Positions 22,358 to 30,616 of a DNA stretch of 64,000 nucleotides are shown here, piece after piece. The position numbers were made by a program, and so were the translations under genes. The notes beneath the pieces were generated by a model. That model saw only the letters and a program-made list of their open reading frames with translations, was not told the origin of the DNA and did no database searches. This DNA comes from Arthrobacter alkaliphilus (GTDB lineage Bacteria; Actinomycetota; Actinomycetes; Actinomycetales; Micrococcaceae): positions 285 to 64,284 of the forward strand of contig NZ_JAKEEC010000001.1 of NCBI RefSeq assembly GCF_021483235.1, given 5' to 3'. Numbering within the stretch: position 1 is the first letter of the stretch; each line of letters opens with the position of its first letter.

Positions 22358-23746
22358 ATGAGCCGCAGCGAACCCGGACCAATCCAAGCGCAGGCAACCG
22401 CCGCCGATCCCTACACCCTGCACCACGGGAGCACGGCTTTCCAGGTGCTGAGGTATGAATTGGACCTGGACTACAGCTTGGGCAGCAACCGGCTCAACGG
22501 CCGCGCCATGCTCCGCTGCCTGACGCTCGAAGATACCGGTTCGCTGGTCCTGGACCTGGTGGGCCTGAAGGCTTCAAAAATCCTGGTCGACGGCAAGAAA
22601 GTGCCCAAGTTCAGCTCGCGCGGCGAACACCTCGTGATCACCACCAAAGACCGGTTGCCGGCAGGCCAGCGTTTCACGATCGAACTCCGCTACGAAGGCA
22701 ACCCGAAGCCGCGCCGGGGCCTGTGGGGCGAGGTCGGCTGGGAAGAGCTCGACGACGGCGTGCTCGTCGCCGGGCAGCCGAACGGCGCCGCGTCCTGGTT
22801 CCCGTGCAACGACCATCCGCGGCACAAGTCCAGCTATTTGATCAGCATCACGACGGACGACAACTACCGCGCGATCTGCAACGGCCGCCTTGTCTCCCGC
22901 AGCAGGAAATCAAGCCGCGAGACCTGGGTCTACGAACAGTCCGAACCGATGGCAAGCTATCTTGCCACGGTCCAGATCGGACGCTACCAGCTGCACCAAC
23001 TCAGCCCCGCGCCCGCCGGGCTCCGCGCCGGGACTGCCCATCACGCCGATGCCCAGCGCCAGGCTCCGGTGCCCCAGTTCGTTGCCGTCTCCCCCGCCTT
23101 GTTGACCGAGGCCCTCGGCGGTTTGGCACGGCAGGCCGATATGATGCGAACCTTTGTGGACTGTTTCGGTCCGTATCCCTTCGCCGAATACACGGCCGTG
23201 GTGACCGAGGACGAACTGGAAATCCCGCTTGAAGCCCAGACGCTCTCGATCTTTGGCCGAAACCACATGGAGCAATCGTGGGACGCGCAGCGCCTCATCG
23301 CCCACGAGCTGTCCCACCAGTGGTTCGGCAACTCGCTCACGGTGGCGAGCTGGAGGGATATCTGGTTGCATGAGGGCTTTGCGTGCTACGCCGAGTGGAT
23401 CTGGTCCGAGGAAGCCGGCGTCCTGTCCCTCGCGGAGCGTGCCAGGTCCGCGTGGCGCAAGCTTGAGGTCGGCGCGCAGGACCTGGTGATCGGCGATCCG
23501 GGTCCGGAGCACATGTTCGATGACCGTGTGTACAAACGTGGAGCGCTCGCCCTCCACGCCGTCCGCCTTGCGTGCGGTGACGCGGCGTTTTTTGGACTCC
23601 TGCGGCATTGGACCGAGTCCAGGCGTCACAGTTCGGTGTCTACCGCGGACTTCGTCGCTACGGCCGATGCCTACGTTCCAGGACTCGACGCCGCCAGCGT
23701 GCTGGAACCCTGGCTATACAAAGCAAGGCTGCCCCCTTTCGGCTGA
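22358..23746 (+). CDS. M1 family zinc metallopeptidase
   Basis: A soluble aminopeptidase-type metalloprotease of about 462 residues. The zinc motif is HELSH (about 315-319), followed by the third ligand glutamate in WLHEGFACYAEW 18 residues on. The usual GAMEN exopeptidase motif is replaced by a segment with IPLEAQT, as in a subset of actinobacterial M1 enzymes. No signal peptide or membrane segment is seen. ATG 22358 has GGAGG 12 nt upstream; ATG 22313 (15 codons longer) is the alternative. It lies 81 bp after the Pls-type gene. In polylysine producers an M1-like enzyme degrades the polymer, so self-protection or turnover is a reasonable role here. Confidence 0.85.
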   Translation: MSRSEPGPIQAQATAADPYTLHHGSTAFQVLRYELDLDYSLGSNRLNGRAMLRCLTLEDTGSLVLDLVGLKASKILVDGKKVPKFSSRGEHLVITTKDRLPAGQRFTIELRYEGNPKPRRGLWGEVGWEELDDGVLVAGQPNGAASWFPCNDHPRHKSSYLISITTDDNYRAICNGRLVSRSRKSSRETWVYEQSEPMASYLATVQIGRYQLHQLSPAPAGLRAGTAHHADAQRQAPVPQFVAVSPALLTEALGGLARQADMMRTFVDCFGPYPFAEYTAVVTEDELEIPLEAQTLSIFGRNHMEQSWDAQRLIAHELSHQWFGNSLTVASWRDIWLHEGFACYAEWIWSEEAGVLSLAERARSAWRKLEVGAQDLVIGDPGPEHMFDDRVYKRGALALHAVRLACGDAAFFGLLRHWTESRRHSSVSTADFVATADAYVPGLDAASVLEPWLYKARLPPFG

Positions 23747-23755
23747 TCGCCGGAT

Positions 23756-24376
23756 TCAGCGGGACATAACCGCGAGGGCGGCAACCAGCCCCACCGGAAG
23801 CTCCCGGCCCTCAGCACAGTCCGGGAGCGCCAGGTCCCACAGCCCCGGACTGTCGAGCACGTCGAGGGAGTCGGGGCTCACCCTGAGGCCCTCGCCCGTC
23901 ATCTTCAACCAGGCTTCCTTGCGTGCCCACAATCGTGCGCGCTCATGCGGCCGCTGCCCCGGTTCCAGCGCGCCAAGATGTTGACGCTCCTGCCTGGTCA
24001 GGGCCACGTCGTCGAAGCCGGCGAACTCGGTGCCTGCCGCATTTTCCAGGTCAACGCCCACCCGCAGCCCGGGTTCGGGATGCACGACGGCGGCACACAA
24101 CACCCAGCCGGACCGCCGGGAGGCGCTGAGCGCCAGGGGTGCCGGGCCGCCGTCGAGCAGGTATCCGGGGCGGCCGTGGGCGATGTCCGGACCGGAACCG
24201 CAGTCCGGGCAGGAGTAGGCAGCCTGGAACCTCGAGGCCGGGACACCCAGAAGGGTGGCCGCAAAGTCTTGCTGCGCCAACCTGGCCGCCAGGAACTCGA
24301 GCCCGGGGTCTGGAGCCATGGCGCGTCCCCTGAGGGTTTCGGCCGGAGACAACAATTCCGCCGCCGTCTTTTCCAC
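23756..24376 (-). CDS. 4'-phosphopantetheinyl transferase
   Basis: It transfers phosphopantetheine from CoA to carrier-protein serines. The 206-residue Sfp-like protein shows the magnesium-site motif GVDLEN (near 100) and WARKEAWLKMTGEGL. The nearest obvious substrate is the carrier domain of the Pls-type NRPS, whose peptidase partner ends 9 bp away convergently. GTG 24376 is the first standard start, but in-frame codons back to the pheT stop read like the missing first beta strand (LAVLIQSLDPADSAAV). A CTG overlapping the pheT stop as CTGA at 24449-24451 could be the real start, giving about 25 more residues. Confidence 0.85.
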   Translation of the reverse strand: MEKTAAELLSPAETLRGRAMAPDPGLEFLAARLAQQDFAATLLGVPASRFQAAYSCPDCGSGPDIAHGRPGYLLDGGPAPLALSASRRSGWVLCAAVVHPEPGLRVGVDLENAAGTEFAGFDDVALTRQERQHLGALEPGQRPHERARLWARKEAWLKMTGEGLRVSPDSLDVLDSPGLWDLALPDCAEGRELPVGLVAALAVMSR

Positions 24377-24447
24377 GGCGGCGGAATCGGCAGGATCCAG
24401 GGACTGGATGAGGACAGCCAGCCCCTGGACCCCCGGGTTGATGCTTG

Positions 24448-26997
24448 TCAGCGCTGGACTGCTCCGAATCGCTCTGCGGCGACGGCGACGGCGGCCTCGC
24501 GGGCCTCCGACGCCTCGTCCGAGGTCAAGGTCCGGTCCGTGGCCCGGAATCGCAGCCCGAAGGCAAGGGACTTCTTGCCTTCTTCAATTCGCTGGCCTGC
24601 GTAGACATCGAACAGGGCGACGTCTTCAAGCAGTTCACCGGCGCCTTCCCTGAGGGCGGCCAGCACGGCGTCCGCCGGAACGTCCAGCGGCACCACCAGG
24701 GCGACGTCCTGGGTGGCGACCGGGAAGCCGGAGATGTGCTTGGCGACGATGACGTCGGGAGCGGCTTCGAAGATCGCGTCCGCGTTCAGCTCCAAGGCCA
24801 CGGAACGGGCCGGCATGTCGTGGGCAGCGAGCAGCTTGGGGTGCAGTTCGCCGGCGTAGCCCACGACCTCGCCGGAGCGAAGCGCCAGCTGCGCGGCGCG
24901 GCCGGGGTGGAACGCCTGGTGGCTGCCTTGGCTGACCACGAGTTCGACGCCGAGGACGTCGCCGACGAGCCGGGCAACATCGAGGGCGTCGGCCCAGTCC
25001 CAGGCGCGCGGCGTGTGGGCCGCGGCAGCGGGCGAATCGTGGCCGGTCAACACCGCGGCGATGTGCAGCGGCTGGTCCGGGACGCCGTCGTACAGTGCGT
25101 CGAGCACCTCATCGGAAGGCTTGACGCCAAGCGGCGGGATGGACGGCGTGCCGAGTTGCCCGTCCGGGAGGAATACCGAGCCGGCTTCGAAGAGGGCGAG
25201 ATCCCGGAAGCCGCGCGAGTGGTTGCGGCGGGCAACTTCGATCAGGCCGGGCAGCACGGAGGTACGCAGGTAGCCGTGTTCCTCGCTGATCGGATTGGCC
25301 AGCTTGAGGGCGGTGCGTTCCGCGCCTTCCTCGGCAACGCCGAAGGTGTCGTTGGCGGACTTGGAGACGAACGGGTACGAGAGGACCTCGGTGAGCCCGG
25401 CGTCGGCGAGGGCCTGGACAACGCGTCGCTTTTGCTGCTGTGTCCGGGTCAGGCCGCGGCCCGGAGGGGCCACGGGAAGGGTTGCCGGGATGTTGTCGTA
25501 GCCCACCAACCTCGCGATTTCCTCGGACAGGTCTTCTTTGGTTTCGAGGTCGTTGCGCCAGCTCGGGGCGGTGACCACGAAGGATCCGCCCACCTCGTCT
25601 TTCAGGACGATGGCGCCGAGGTCCTTGAGGGAACCCGTGATCTGTTCTTCCGTGAAGTCGATGCCGATCCGGGCGGCCGCGAAGCCGACAGGCAGCTCGA
25701 TGGTCACAGCGTCGGGGGCTGTCCCGACGTCGGTACCGGCTTCGTCCGCCGTCCCGCCCGCCAGTTCCACCAGGAGGTCAACGACCCGCTGGGCCGCAAC
25801 GTTGGCAACTTGCCAGTCCACTCCCCGTTCGAAGCGCTTGGACGCCTCCGACGGCAGCTTGTGCCTGCGGCGCGAGCGCGCGATTGAGACCTCGTCGAAA
25901 TGCGCGGCTTCGACCAGGATGTTGGTGGTCGAATCGGAAACCTCGGTGTTCGCTCCGCCCATGACGCCCGCGATGCCGATGGCGCCGGAGTCGTCCGTGA
26001 TCAGGAGGTCTTCGACGTCGAGCGCACGCACTTTCCCGTCGAGGGTGGTGATCTTCTCCCCCGCGACCGCGCGGCGGACCACGATGTCGCCCGAAAGCTT
26101 GTCGAGGTCGTAGCAGTGGTTCGGCTGGCCGAGTTCGAGCATCACGTAGTTGGAGATGTCCACGGGCAGCGAAATGGACCGGATCCCGGCCAGGCGCAGC
26201 CGGGAGACCATCCACGGCGGGGTGGGACGGGTGGCGTCCACGCCCCGCACCGTGCGGGCCACGAAACGGTCGCAACCGGGCTTGCCGTAGATGGGCGCGT
26301 CGTCGTTGAGCTTGATCCCGTAGCCGCCCTGCAGGGATGCCGGAGCGGCGACCTTGGAGGCCGGGTCCGTGAAGACGGTACCGGTGGCGTGGGCGTACTC
26401 GCGGGCGACGCCGCGGATCGAAAAGGCATAGCCACGGTCCGGGGTGACGTTGATTTCCGCGGCTTCGTCGTAGAGGCCAAGGAGTTCCATGGCGTCCGTG
26501 CCCACCTCGGGCTCCAATCCGATGCGGGAGAGCACCAGGATGCCGTCGTGGTCCTCGCCGATGCCGAGCTCACGGACCGACGCGATCATGCCGGCGGACA
26601 GGTGACCGTACGTCTTGCGGGCGGAAATGTGGAAGTCGCCGGGCAGGACGGCGCCCGGGAGCGTCACCACCACCTTGTCGCCCTCGACGAAGTTGTGGGC
26701 ACCGCAAACGATGCCCTGCACGCCGGAGGGATCGATGCCCTTGCCGGTCAGGGTCTGCTCCTGGCCCTCAGGGACCACGCGGACCTGGCACCAGTTGATG
26801 GTCTTGCCGTTGCTCTGCGGTTCCTTGACGAGGCTCAGGACCTGGCCCACCACGATGGGACCCTTGAGTTGATCGGTGGGCCGGTGGACGGCTTCCTCTT
26901 CAAAGCCGACCTTGACGAGTTCCGCCATGACGTCTTCGGCCGTTGCGTCAGCCGGAACCTGCGCGAATTCGCGCAGCCATGAAAGTGGGATACGCAC
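24448..26997 (-). CDS. pheT: Phenylalanine--tRNA ligase beta subunit
   Basis: Beta chain of the alpha2-beta2 synthetase, with tRNA binding and editing functions. The 849-residue protein starts MRIPLSWLREFAQV, has an EMAP-II-like tRNA-binding domain at about 45-155 (ending with the ISARKTYGHLSAGMIASVRELG region), B3/B4 editing and B5 domains, and a C-terminal ferredoxin-fold anticodon domain (last 95 residues, VTHDV-like stretch replaced by VATQDVALVVPLDVPA). GTG start 2 bp after the pheS stop, so coupled with it. Confidence 0.97.
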   Translation of the reverse strand: MRIPLSWLREFAQVPADATAEDVMAELVKVGFEEEAVHRPTDQLKGPIVVGQVLSLVKEPQSNGKTINWCQVRVVPEGQEQTLTGKGIDPSGVQGIVCGAHNFVEGDKVVVTLPGAVLPGDFHISARKTYGHLSAGMIASVRELGIGEDHDGILVLSRIGLEPEVGTDAMELLGLYDEAAEINVTPDRGYAFSIRGVAREYAHATGTVFTDPASKVAAPASLQGGYGIKLNDDAPIYGKPGCDRFVARTVRGVDATRPTPPWMVSRLRLAGIRSISLPVDISNYVMLELGQPNHCYDLDKLSGDIVVRRAVAGEKITTLDGKVRALDVEDLLITDDSGAIGIAGVMGGANTEVSDSTTNILVEAAHFDEVSIARSRRRHKLPSEASKRFERGVDWQVANVAAQRVVDLLVELAGGTADEAGTDVGTAPDAVTIELPVGFAAARIGIDFTEEQITGSLKDLGAIVLKDEVGGSFVVTAPSWRNDLETKEDLSEEIARLVGYDNIPATLPVAPPGRGLTRTQQQKRRVVQALADAGLTEVLSYPFVSKSANDTFGVAEEGAERTALKLANPISEEHGYLRTSVLPGLIEVARRNHSRGFRDLALFEAGSVFLPDGQLGTPSIPPLGVKPSDEVLDALYDGVPDQPLHIAAVLTGHDSPAAAAHTPRAWDWADALDVARLVGDVLGVELVVSQGSHQAFHPGRAAQLALRSGEVVGYAGELHPKLLAAHDMPARSVALELNADAIFEAAPDVIVAKHISGFPVATQDVALVVPLDVPADAVLAALREGAGELLEDVALFDVYAGQRIEEGKKSLAFGLRFRATDRTLTSDEASEAREAAVAVAAERFGAVQR

Positions 26998-26999
26998 TG

Positions 27000-28061
27000 T
27001 TAGATCTCCATCCCGAAGTGCTCGCTGAAACGTACATCGCCTTCGATCATGTCGCGCATGTCGCCGACCTCGTTGCGGAACATGAGCGTGCGCTCGATGC
27101 CCATGCCGAAGGCAAAACCTGAATACTCGTCCGGGTCGATGCCGGCAGCGCGCAGGACGTTGGGATTGACCATCCCGCAACCGCCCCATTCGATCCAACG
27201 CGGGCCACCCTTGGCACCGGGGTGCCAAATGTCCAGCTCCGCGGACGGCTCGGTGAACGGGAAGTAGTTGGGACGCAGGCGGATCTGCGCTTCATCGCCG
27301 AACATCTGCCGGGCAAAGTGCTCCAGGGTTCCGCGGAGATCGGCCATGCTCAGATTCTTGTCGATGGCCAGGCCCTCGAACTGGTGGAACACGGGCGTGT
27401 GCGTGGCATCGAGTTCATCCGTGCGGAATACCTTGCCCGGGCACAGCACATAGATGGGCACTTCGCGTTCCAGCATGGAACGGACCTGCACCGGGGACGT
27501 GTGGGTGCGCATCAGAAGGTGGGCCTCGGGAGGTTCCACGAAGAAGGTGTCCTGCATTTCGCGCGCCGGGTGGTCCGGCTTGAAGTTAAGGGCGTCGAAG
27601 TTGAACCACTCGGATTCGACCTCGGGTCCTTCCGCGATTTCCCAGCCCATCCCGACGAAGATGTCCGACACCCGGTCCTGCAGCGTGGAGAGCGGGTGGC
27701 GCGCCCCGGCACGGCGCCGCCGCGGCGCTGCCGTGACGTCGACGGTTTCCTCCACGAGGATGCGGGCGTCGTTTTCGGCTTCCAGCACAGCGGTCCGTGC
27801 TGCGAGCGCCTGGTTGACGCGGCCACGGGATGAACCCATGAGTTTGCCCGCGGCGGCCTTGTGTTCCTTGGCCAGGCCACCGATTTCACGGTTGGCAAGG
27901 CTCAAGGGCGATTTCTCTCCCGTGTGTGCCAAACGGACGGCTTTGAGTTCTTCGAGGGACGTCGCAGCAGCGATCGCGGCGACGGCTTCCTCAACGGCAG
28001 CGGTGATGGCGGCTTCATCCAGAGGGTTCGGGATGGCAGCGCCCGGCAAAGTGTCAGTCAT
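27000..28061 (-). CDS. pheS: Phenylalanine--tRNA ligase alpha subunit
   Basis: Catalytic chain of the class II enzyme that charges tRNA-Phe. The 353-residue protein has an N-terminal coiled-coil, motif 2 around FRTDELDATHTPVFHQFEGL (about residue 205) and motif 3 in FGMGIERTLM near 330. The ATG overlaps the stop of a 17-codon upstream frame (ATGA), discussed in the findings. The 185-bp region to the divergent SIMPL gene should hold its promoter, but I cannot place hexamers with confidence. Confidence 0.97.
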   Translation of the reverse strand: MTDTLPGAAIPNPLDEAAITAAVEEAVAAIAAATSLEELKAVRLAHTGEKSPLSLANREIGGLAKEHKAAAGKLMGSSRGRVNQALAARTAVLEAENDARILVEETVDVTAAPRRRRAGARHPLSTLQDRVSDIFVGMGWEIAEGPEVESEWFNFDALNFKPDHPAREMQDTFFVEPPEAHLLMRTHTSPVQVRSMLEREVPIYVLCPGKVFRTDELDATHTPVFHQFEGLAIDKNLSMADLRGTLEHFARQMFGDEAQIRLRPNYFPFTEPSAELDIWHPGAKGGPRWIEWGGCGMVNPNVLRAAGIDPDEYSGFAFGMGIERTLMFRNEVGDMRDMIEGDVRFSEHFGMEI

Positions 28062-28234
28062 CTACTGTTCTTAGCTACGAGTCGGAAATGGTCTTCACCA
28101 GGCAACGCCATGGCAAAAGCGGAAGCGATGCACGCTGGACGCGTCCGGCGGGCACTAACAACCAGTCTAGTAGAAGGGTCCGGCCGGGATTTAAACCGTG
28201 ACACAGCCCCGGCGAGTTCGCCGGCGCCCCGGAC

Positions 28235-28240
28235 TAGCAT
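28235..28240 (+). promoter_or_regulatory. Leaderless -10 element of the SIMPL gene
   Basis: TAGCAT, 6 nt before the ATG at 28247, with no Shine-Dalgarno in between. Confidence 0.45.
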
Positions 28241-28246
28241 GGCCCC

Positions 28247-28894
28247 ATGACACCGGAGCGCACCATCACTGTCACCGGAGAAGGAACCGCCGAAGCCGTT
28301 CCCGACCTGCTTACGCTCACGCTCGCCGTCGAGGTGAGGCGCGACACCGCCGAAAGGGCCTATTCCGACGCCGCCGAGGCCGCCTCGGCCGTGACGGATG
28401 CCTTGCGCGAACACGGCGTAGCCGGTCTTGACCTGCGCACCAGCGGCCTCAATTTGCGGGCGGAGCTCGTGTGGGCCGAAAACCAGGGGCAGAAGGTCAC
28501 TGGATATGTCGCCTCAACCACCCTGCTTGCGCGGGTCGGGCCGCCCTCGGCGGCCGCCGCGGCCCTCTCTGCGGCGGTGGCCGCAGGCGGTGACAGTCTT
28601 CGCATCAACGGGATCGAACAGGGATTCCGGGATTCCGCCGCTGTCGCCGCGCAGGCGCAGGAAGCTGCCTGGCGGGAGGCCGAAGCGAAGGCGGCCCGTT
28701 TTGCCGCACTTGCCGGCAGCCGCTTGGGGCGGGTGCTATCCATCGACCAGCGGCCGGAACACGGATCGGTGGTGCCGATGATGGGCGATATGAAGCGCGC
28801 TTCGGCGAGCGAAGTGGTGCCCATAGAAGCGGGATCCGTGGCGGTTTCCGCGACCGTCGTGGTGCAGTGGGAACTGGAATCGCCGGCGCCTTGA
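28247..28894 (+). CDS. SIMPL (DUF541) domain protein
   Basis: A 215-residue protein of the SIMPL/DUF541 family, whose biochemical role is not settled. It has the family opening RTITVTGEGTAEAVPDLLTLTLAVEV and the alternating beta/alpha pattern, with an Ala-rich helical middle. No signal peptide or membrane segment is seen, unlike many periplasmic members, so it is probably cytoplasmic. The stop codon overlaps the -35 element of the SOS-boxed radical SAM gene downstream. Confidence 0.75.
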   Translation: MTPERTITVTGEGTAEAVPDLLTLTLAVEVRRDTAERAYSDAAEAASAVTDALREHGVAGLDLRTSGLNLRAELVWAENQGQKVTGYVASTTLLARVGPPSAAAAALSAAVAAGGDSLRINGIEQGFRDSAAVAAQAQEAAWREAEAKAARFAALAGSRLGRVLSIDQRPEHGSVVPMMGDMKRASASEVVPIEAGSVAVSATVVVQWELESPAP

Positions 28895-28919
28895 CAACCG
28901 TTCGAACATATATTCGAAT
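28891..28919 (+). promoter_or_regulatory. Promoter with LexA (SOS) box, radical SAM gene
   Basis: TTGACA (28891-28896), 17-bp spacer, TCGAAT (28914-28919), then 7 nt to the ATG at 28927. Inside the spacer is TCGAACATATATTCGA (28902-28917), a one-mismatch copy of the actinobacterial SOS box TCGAAC-N4-GTTCGA. Bound LexA would occlude the promoter. Confidence 0.75.
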
Positions 28920-28926
28920 GGAGCCC

Positions 28927-30021
28927 ATGAGATGGGACGCACAAGCACTTTCACCACGGCGTGGTCCGGCACCAGGAGACAACAGCGGCAGCGTGCCGTC
29001 CGGAGCCGCCCCAGCAACGGAAGCACTGCTGCCGCTGGCCGGGCTTGTGCGTTCCGTCTCTACCCCCGAATTCTCCGGAGTCACCTTCCATGAGGTCACC
29101 GCCAAATCGGTGCTCAACAAGGTGGCGTCCGGTTCCCAGATGCCCTTTGAATGGACCGTCAATCCGTACCGCGGATGCAGCCACGCCTGTGTGTACTGTT
29201 TTGCGCGCAAGAGCCACACCTACCTGGATTTCGACCCGGGACTCGATTTCGATTCCCAAGTGATCGTGAAGATCAACGCGGCGGAGGTATTGCGCAAGGA
29301 ACTGTCCAAACCCTCGTGGGCCCGGCACCACGTCGCCCTCGGAACCAATACGGATCCCTACCAGCGCGCAGAGGGACGCTACCAGCTCATGCCGGGGATC
29401 ATCCGTGCCCTGGCCGATTCCGGTACTCCGTTTTCCATCCTCACCAAGGGAACCCTCCTGGGCCGCGACATCCCGCTCCTCAAGCATGCTGCCAGCCAGG
29501 TGCCGGTAGACCTGGGCATCTCGCTGGCCATGACTGACGAAGCCTTGGCCTCGGTGGTGGAACCGGGCACGCCAGCACCGCGCGCCAGGCTCAAGCTCGT
29601 CCGCCGGTTGCGGGAGGCCGGGCTGCCTTGCGGCGTCATGGCAATGCCCATCCTGCCGTGGCTGACGGACAGCGATGACGCCCTGGAGTCGCTCTTCACC
29701 GCCCTCTCCGAGGCCGGCGCCACCGGAGTGACGGCCGGTGCTTTGTACCTGAAGCCGGGCACCCGCGAATGGTTCATGCAATGGCTGGCGGCACACCATC
29801 CGGGCCTTGTCGGCAAGTACCGGCGCCTCTACGGCCAGGGCTCGTACGCTTCGAAGGAGTACAGGACCTGGCTGAGCGGCCGCATCAATTTCTTCAAGGG
29901 CCGCCACGGCTTTTCCGGAAGCAGCGGTTTCAGCCACAGGAACGCCGGCGCAGGCAAGGAAACCCCGGCACCCCTTCCGCCCGCTGCCTTCCCAGCCACC
30001 GGCCAGTCGACCCTTTTTTAG
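28927..30021 (+). CDS. Rv2578c family radical SAM protein
   Basis: A radical SAM enzyme of 364 residues with the iron-sulfur motif CSHACVYC (CX3CX2C) near residue 80, preceded by VNPYRGC, and a TIM-barrel-like body with GTNTDPYQRAEGRYQLMPGIIRALAD. This is the SplB-related Rv2578c group; its substrate is unknown. The placement of a LexA box in its promoter suggests a DNA-damage role, possibly lesion repair. ATG 28927 is chosen over ATG 28918 because it sits at the expected transcription start; 28918 overlaps the -10 element. The 3' end overlaps the Nudix gene by 4 bp. Confidence 0.85.
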   Translation: MRWDAQALSPRRGPAPGDNSGSVPSGAAPATEALLPLAGLVRSVSTPEFSGVTFHEVTAKSVLNKVASGSQMPFEWTVNPYRGCSHACVYCFARKSHTYLDFDPGLDFDSQVIVKINAAEVLRKELSKPSWARHHVALGTNTDPYQRAEGRYQLMPGIIRALADSGTPFSILTKGTLLGRDIPLLKHAASQVPVDLGISLAMTDEALASVVEPGTPAPRARLKLVRRLREAGLPCGVMAMPILPWLTDSDDALESLFTALSEAGATGVTAGALYLKPGTREWFMQWLAAHHPGLVGKYRRLYGQGSYASKEYRTWLSGRINFFKGRHGFSGSSGFSHRNAGAGKETPAPLPPAAFPATGQSTLF

Positions 30022-30470
30022 GCGGACGTTCCCGGCCGGGCACCGGAGGCCACCCGTTCCAGCAGTGCACGGACAATAGGCAGGTCTGCAGGAATCCACG
30101 GCAAGGTGAACGCTTCGTCCCCGTTGCCAAACGGGACCCACCGGAGCTCATCGTGGTCCTGGAGCGGACGCGGCTCGCCGGCGAGCACTTCTGCGAACCA
30201 GACCCTCATGACCGCCCGCTCATTCAAGGGCCACCCGGCGGGTTCGTCAGGTTCAACTTCGGCCCCGAGCCGGACCGTGATCCCGAGTTCTTCAAACAAT
30301 TCGCGGTGCAGCGCGTCTTCGAAGGATTCCCCGGCCTCCAGCTTGCCGCCGGGAAACTCCCACATTCCCGCGAATTGGGGCGGGGCGCTGCGCCTCGCGA
30401 CGAGCAGCAGCTTCGGATTTTCAAGGGAGTCGACGACGGCGGCGCCCGCCACGCTTATCAGTCCAGTCAC
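30018..30470 (-). CDS. MutT-like Nudix hydrolase
   Basis: A 150-residue Nudix enzyme, most like the (deoxy)nucleoside triphosphate pyrophosphohydrolases. The Nudix box is complete: GGKLEAGESFEDALHRELFEELGI (about 41-64), preceded by QFAGMWEFP as in MutT. A role in clearing oxidised nucleotides is plausible, but the substrate is not proven. GTG start with a leaderless -10 (TAGACT) 6 nt upstream. Confidence 0.85.
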   Translation of the reverse strand: MTGLISVAGAAVVDSLENPKLLLVARRSAPPQFAGMWEFPGGKLEAGESFEDALHRELFEELGITVRLGAEVEPDEPAGWPLNERAVMRVWFAEVLAGEPRPLQDHDELRWVPFGNGDEAFTLPWIPADLPIVRALLERVASGARPGTSA

Positions 30471-30476
30471 CGCAAC

Positions 30477-30482
30477 AGTCTA
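30477..30482 (-). promoter_or_regulatory. Leaderless -10 element of the Nudix gene
   Basis: TAGACT on the minus strand, 6 nt before the GTG at 30470. Confidence 0.45.
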
Positions 30483-30616
30483 TTGGCCCGCAAAGTCCCC
30501 CGCCCGCCTATGGAAGTTGTCACATTCGCGGCCATTCATCAAAAGCGGGCCCTAAGCTTGAACGTCGGCTCGATTCCCTTCGAGCGGCATCCCGCCGGGC
30601 CCCAAGAAACAGGACG

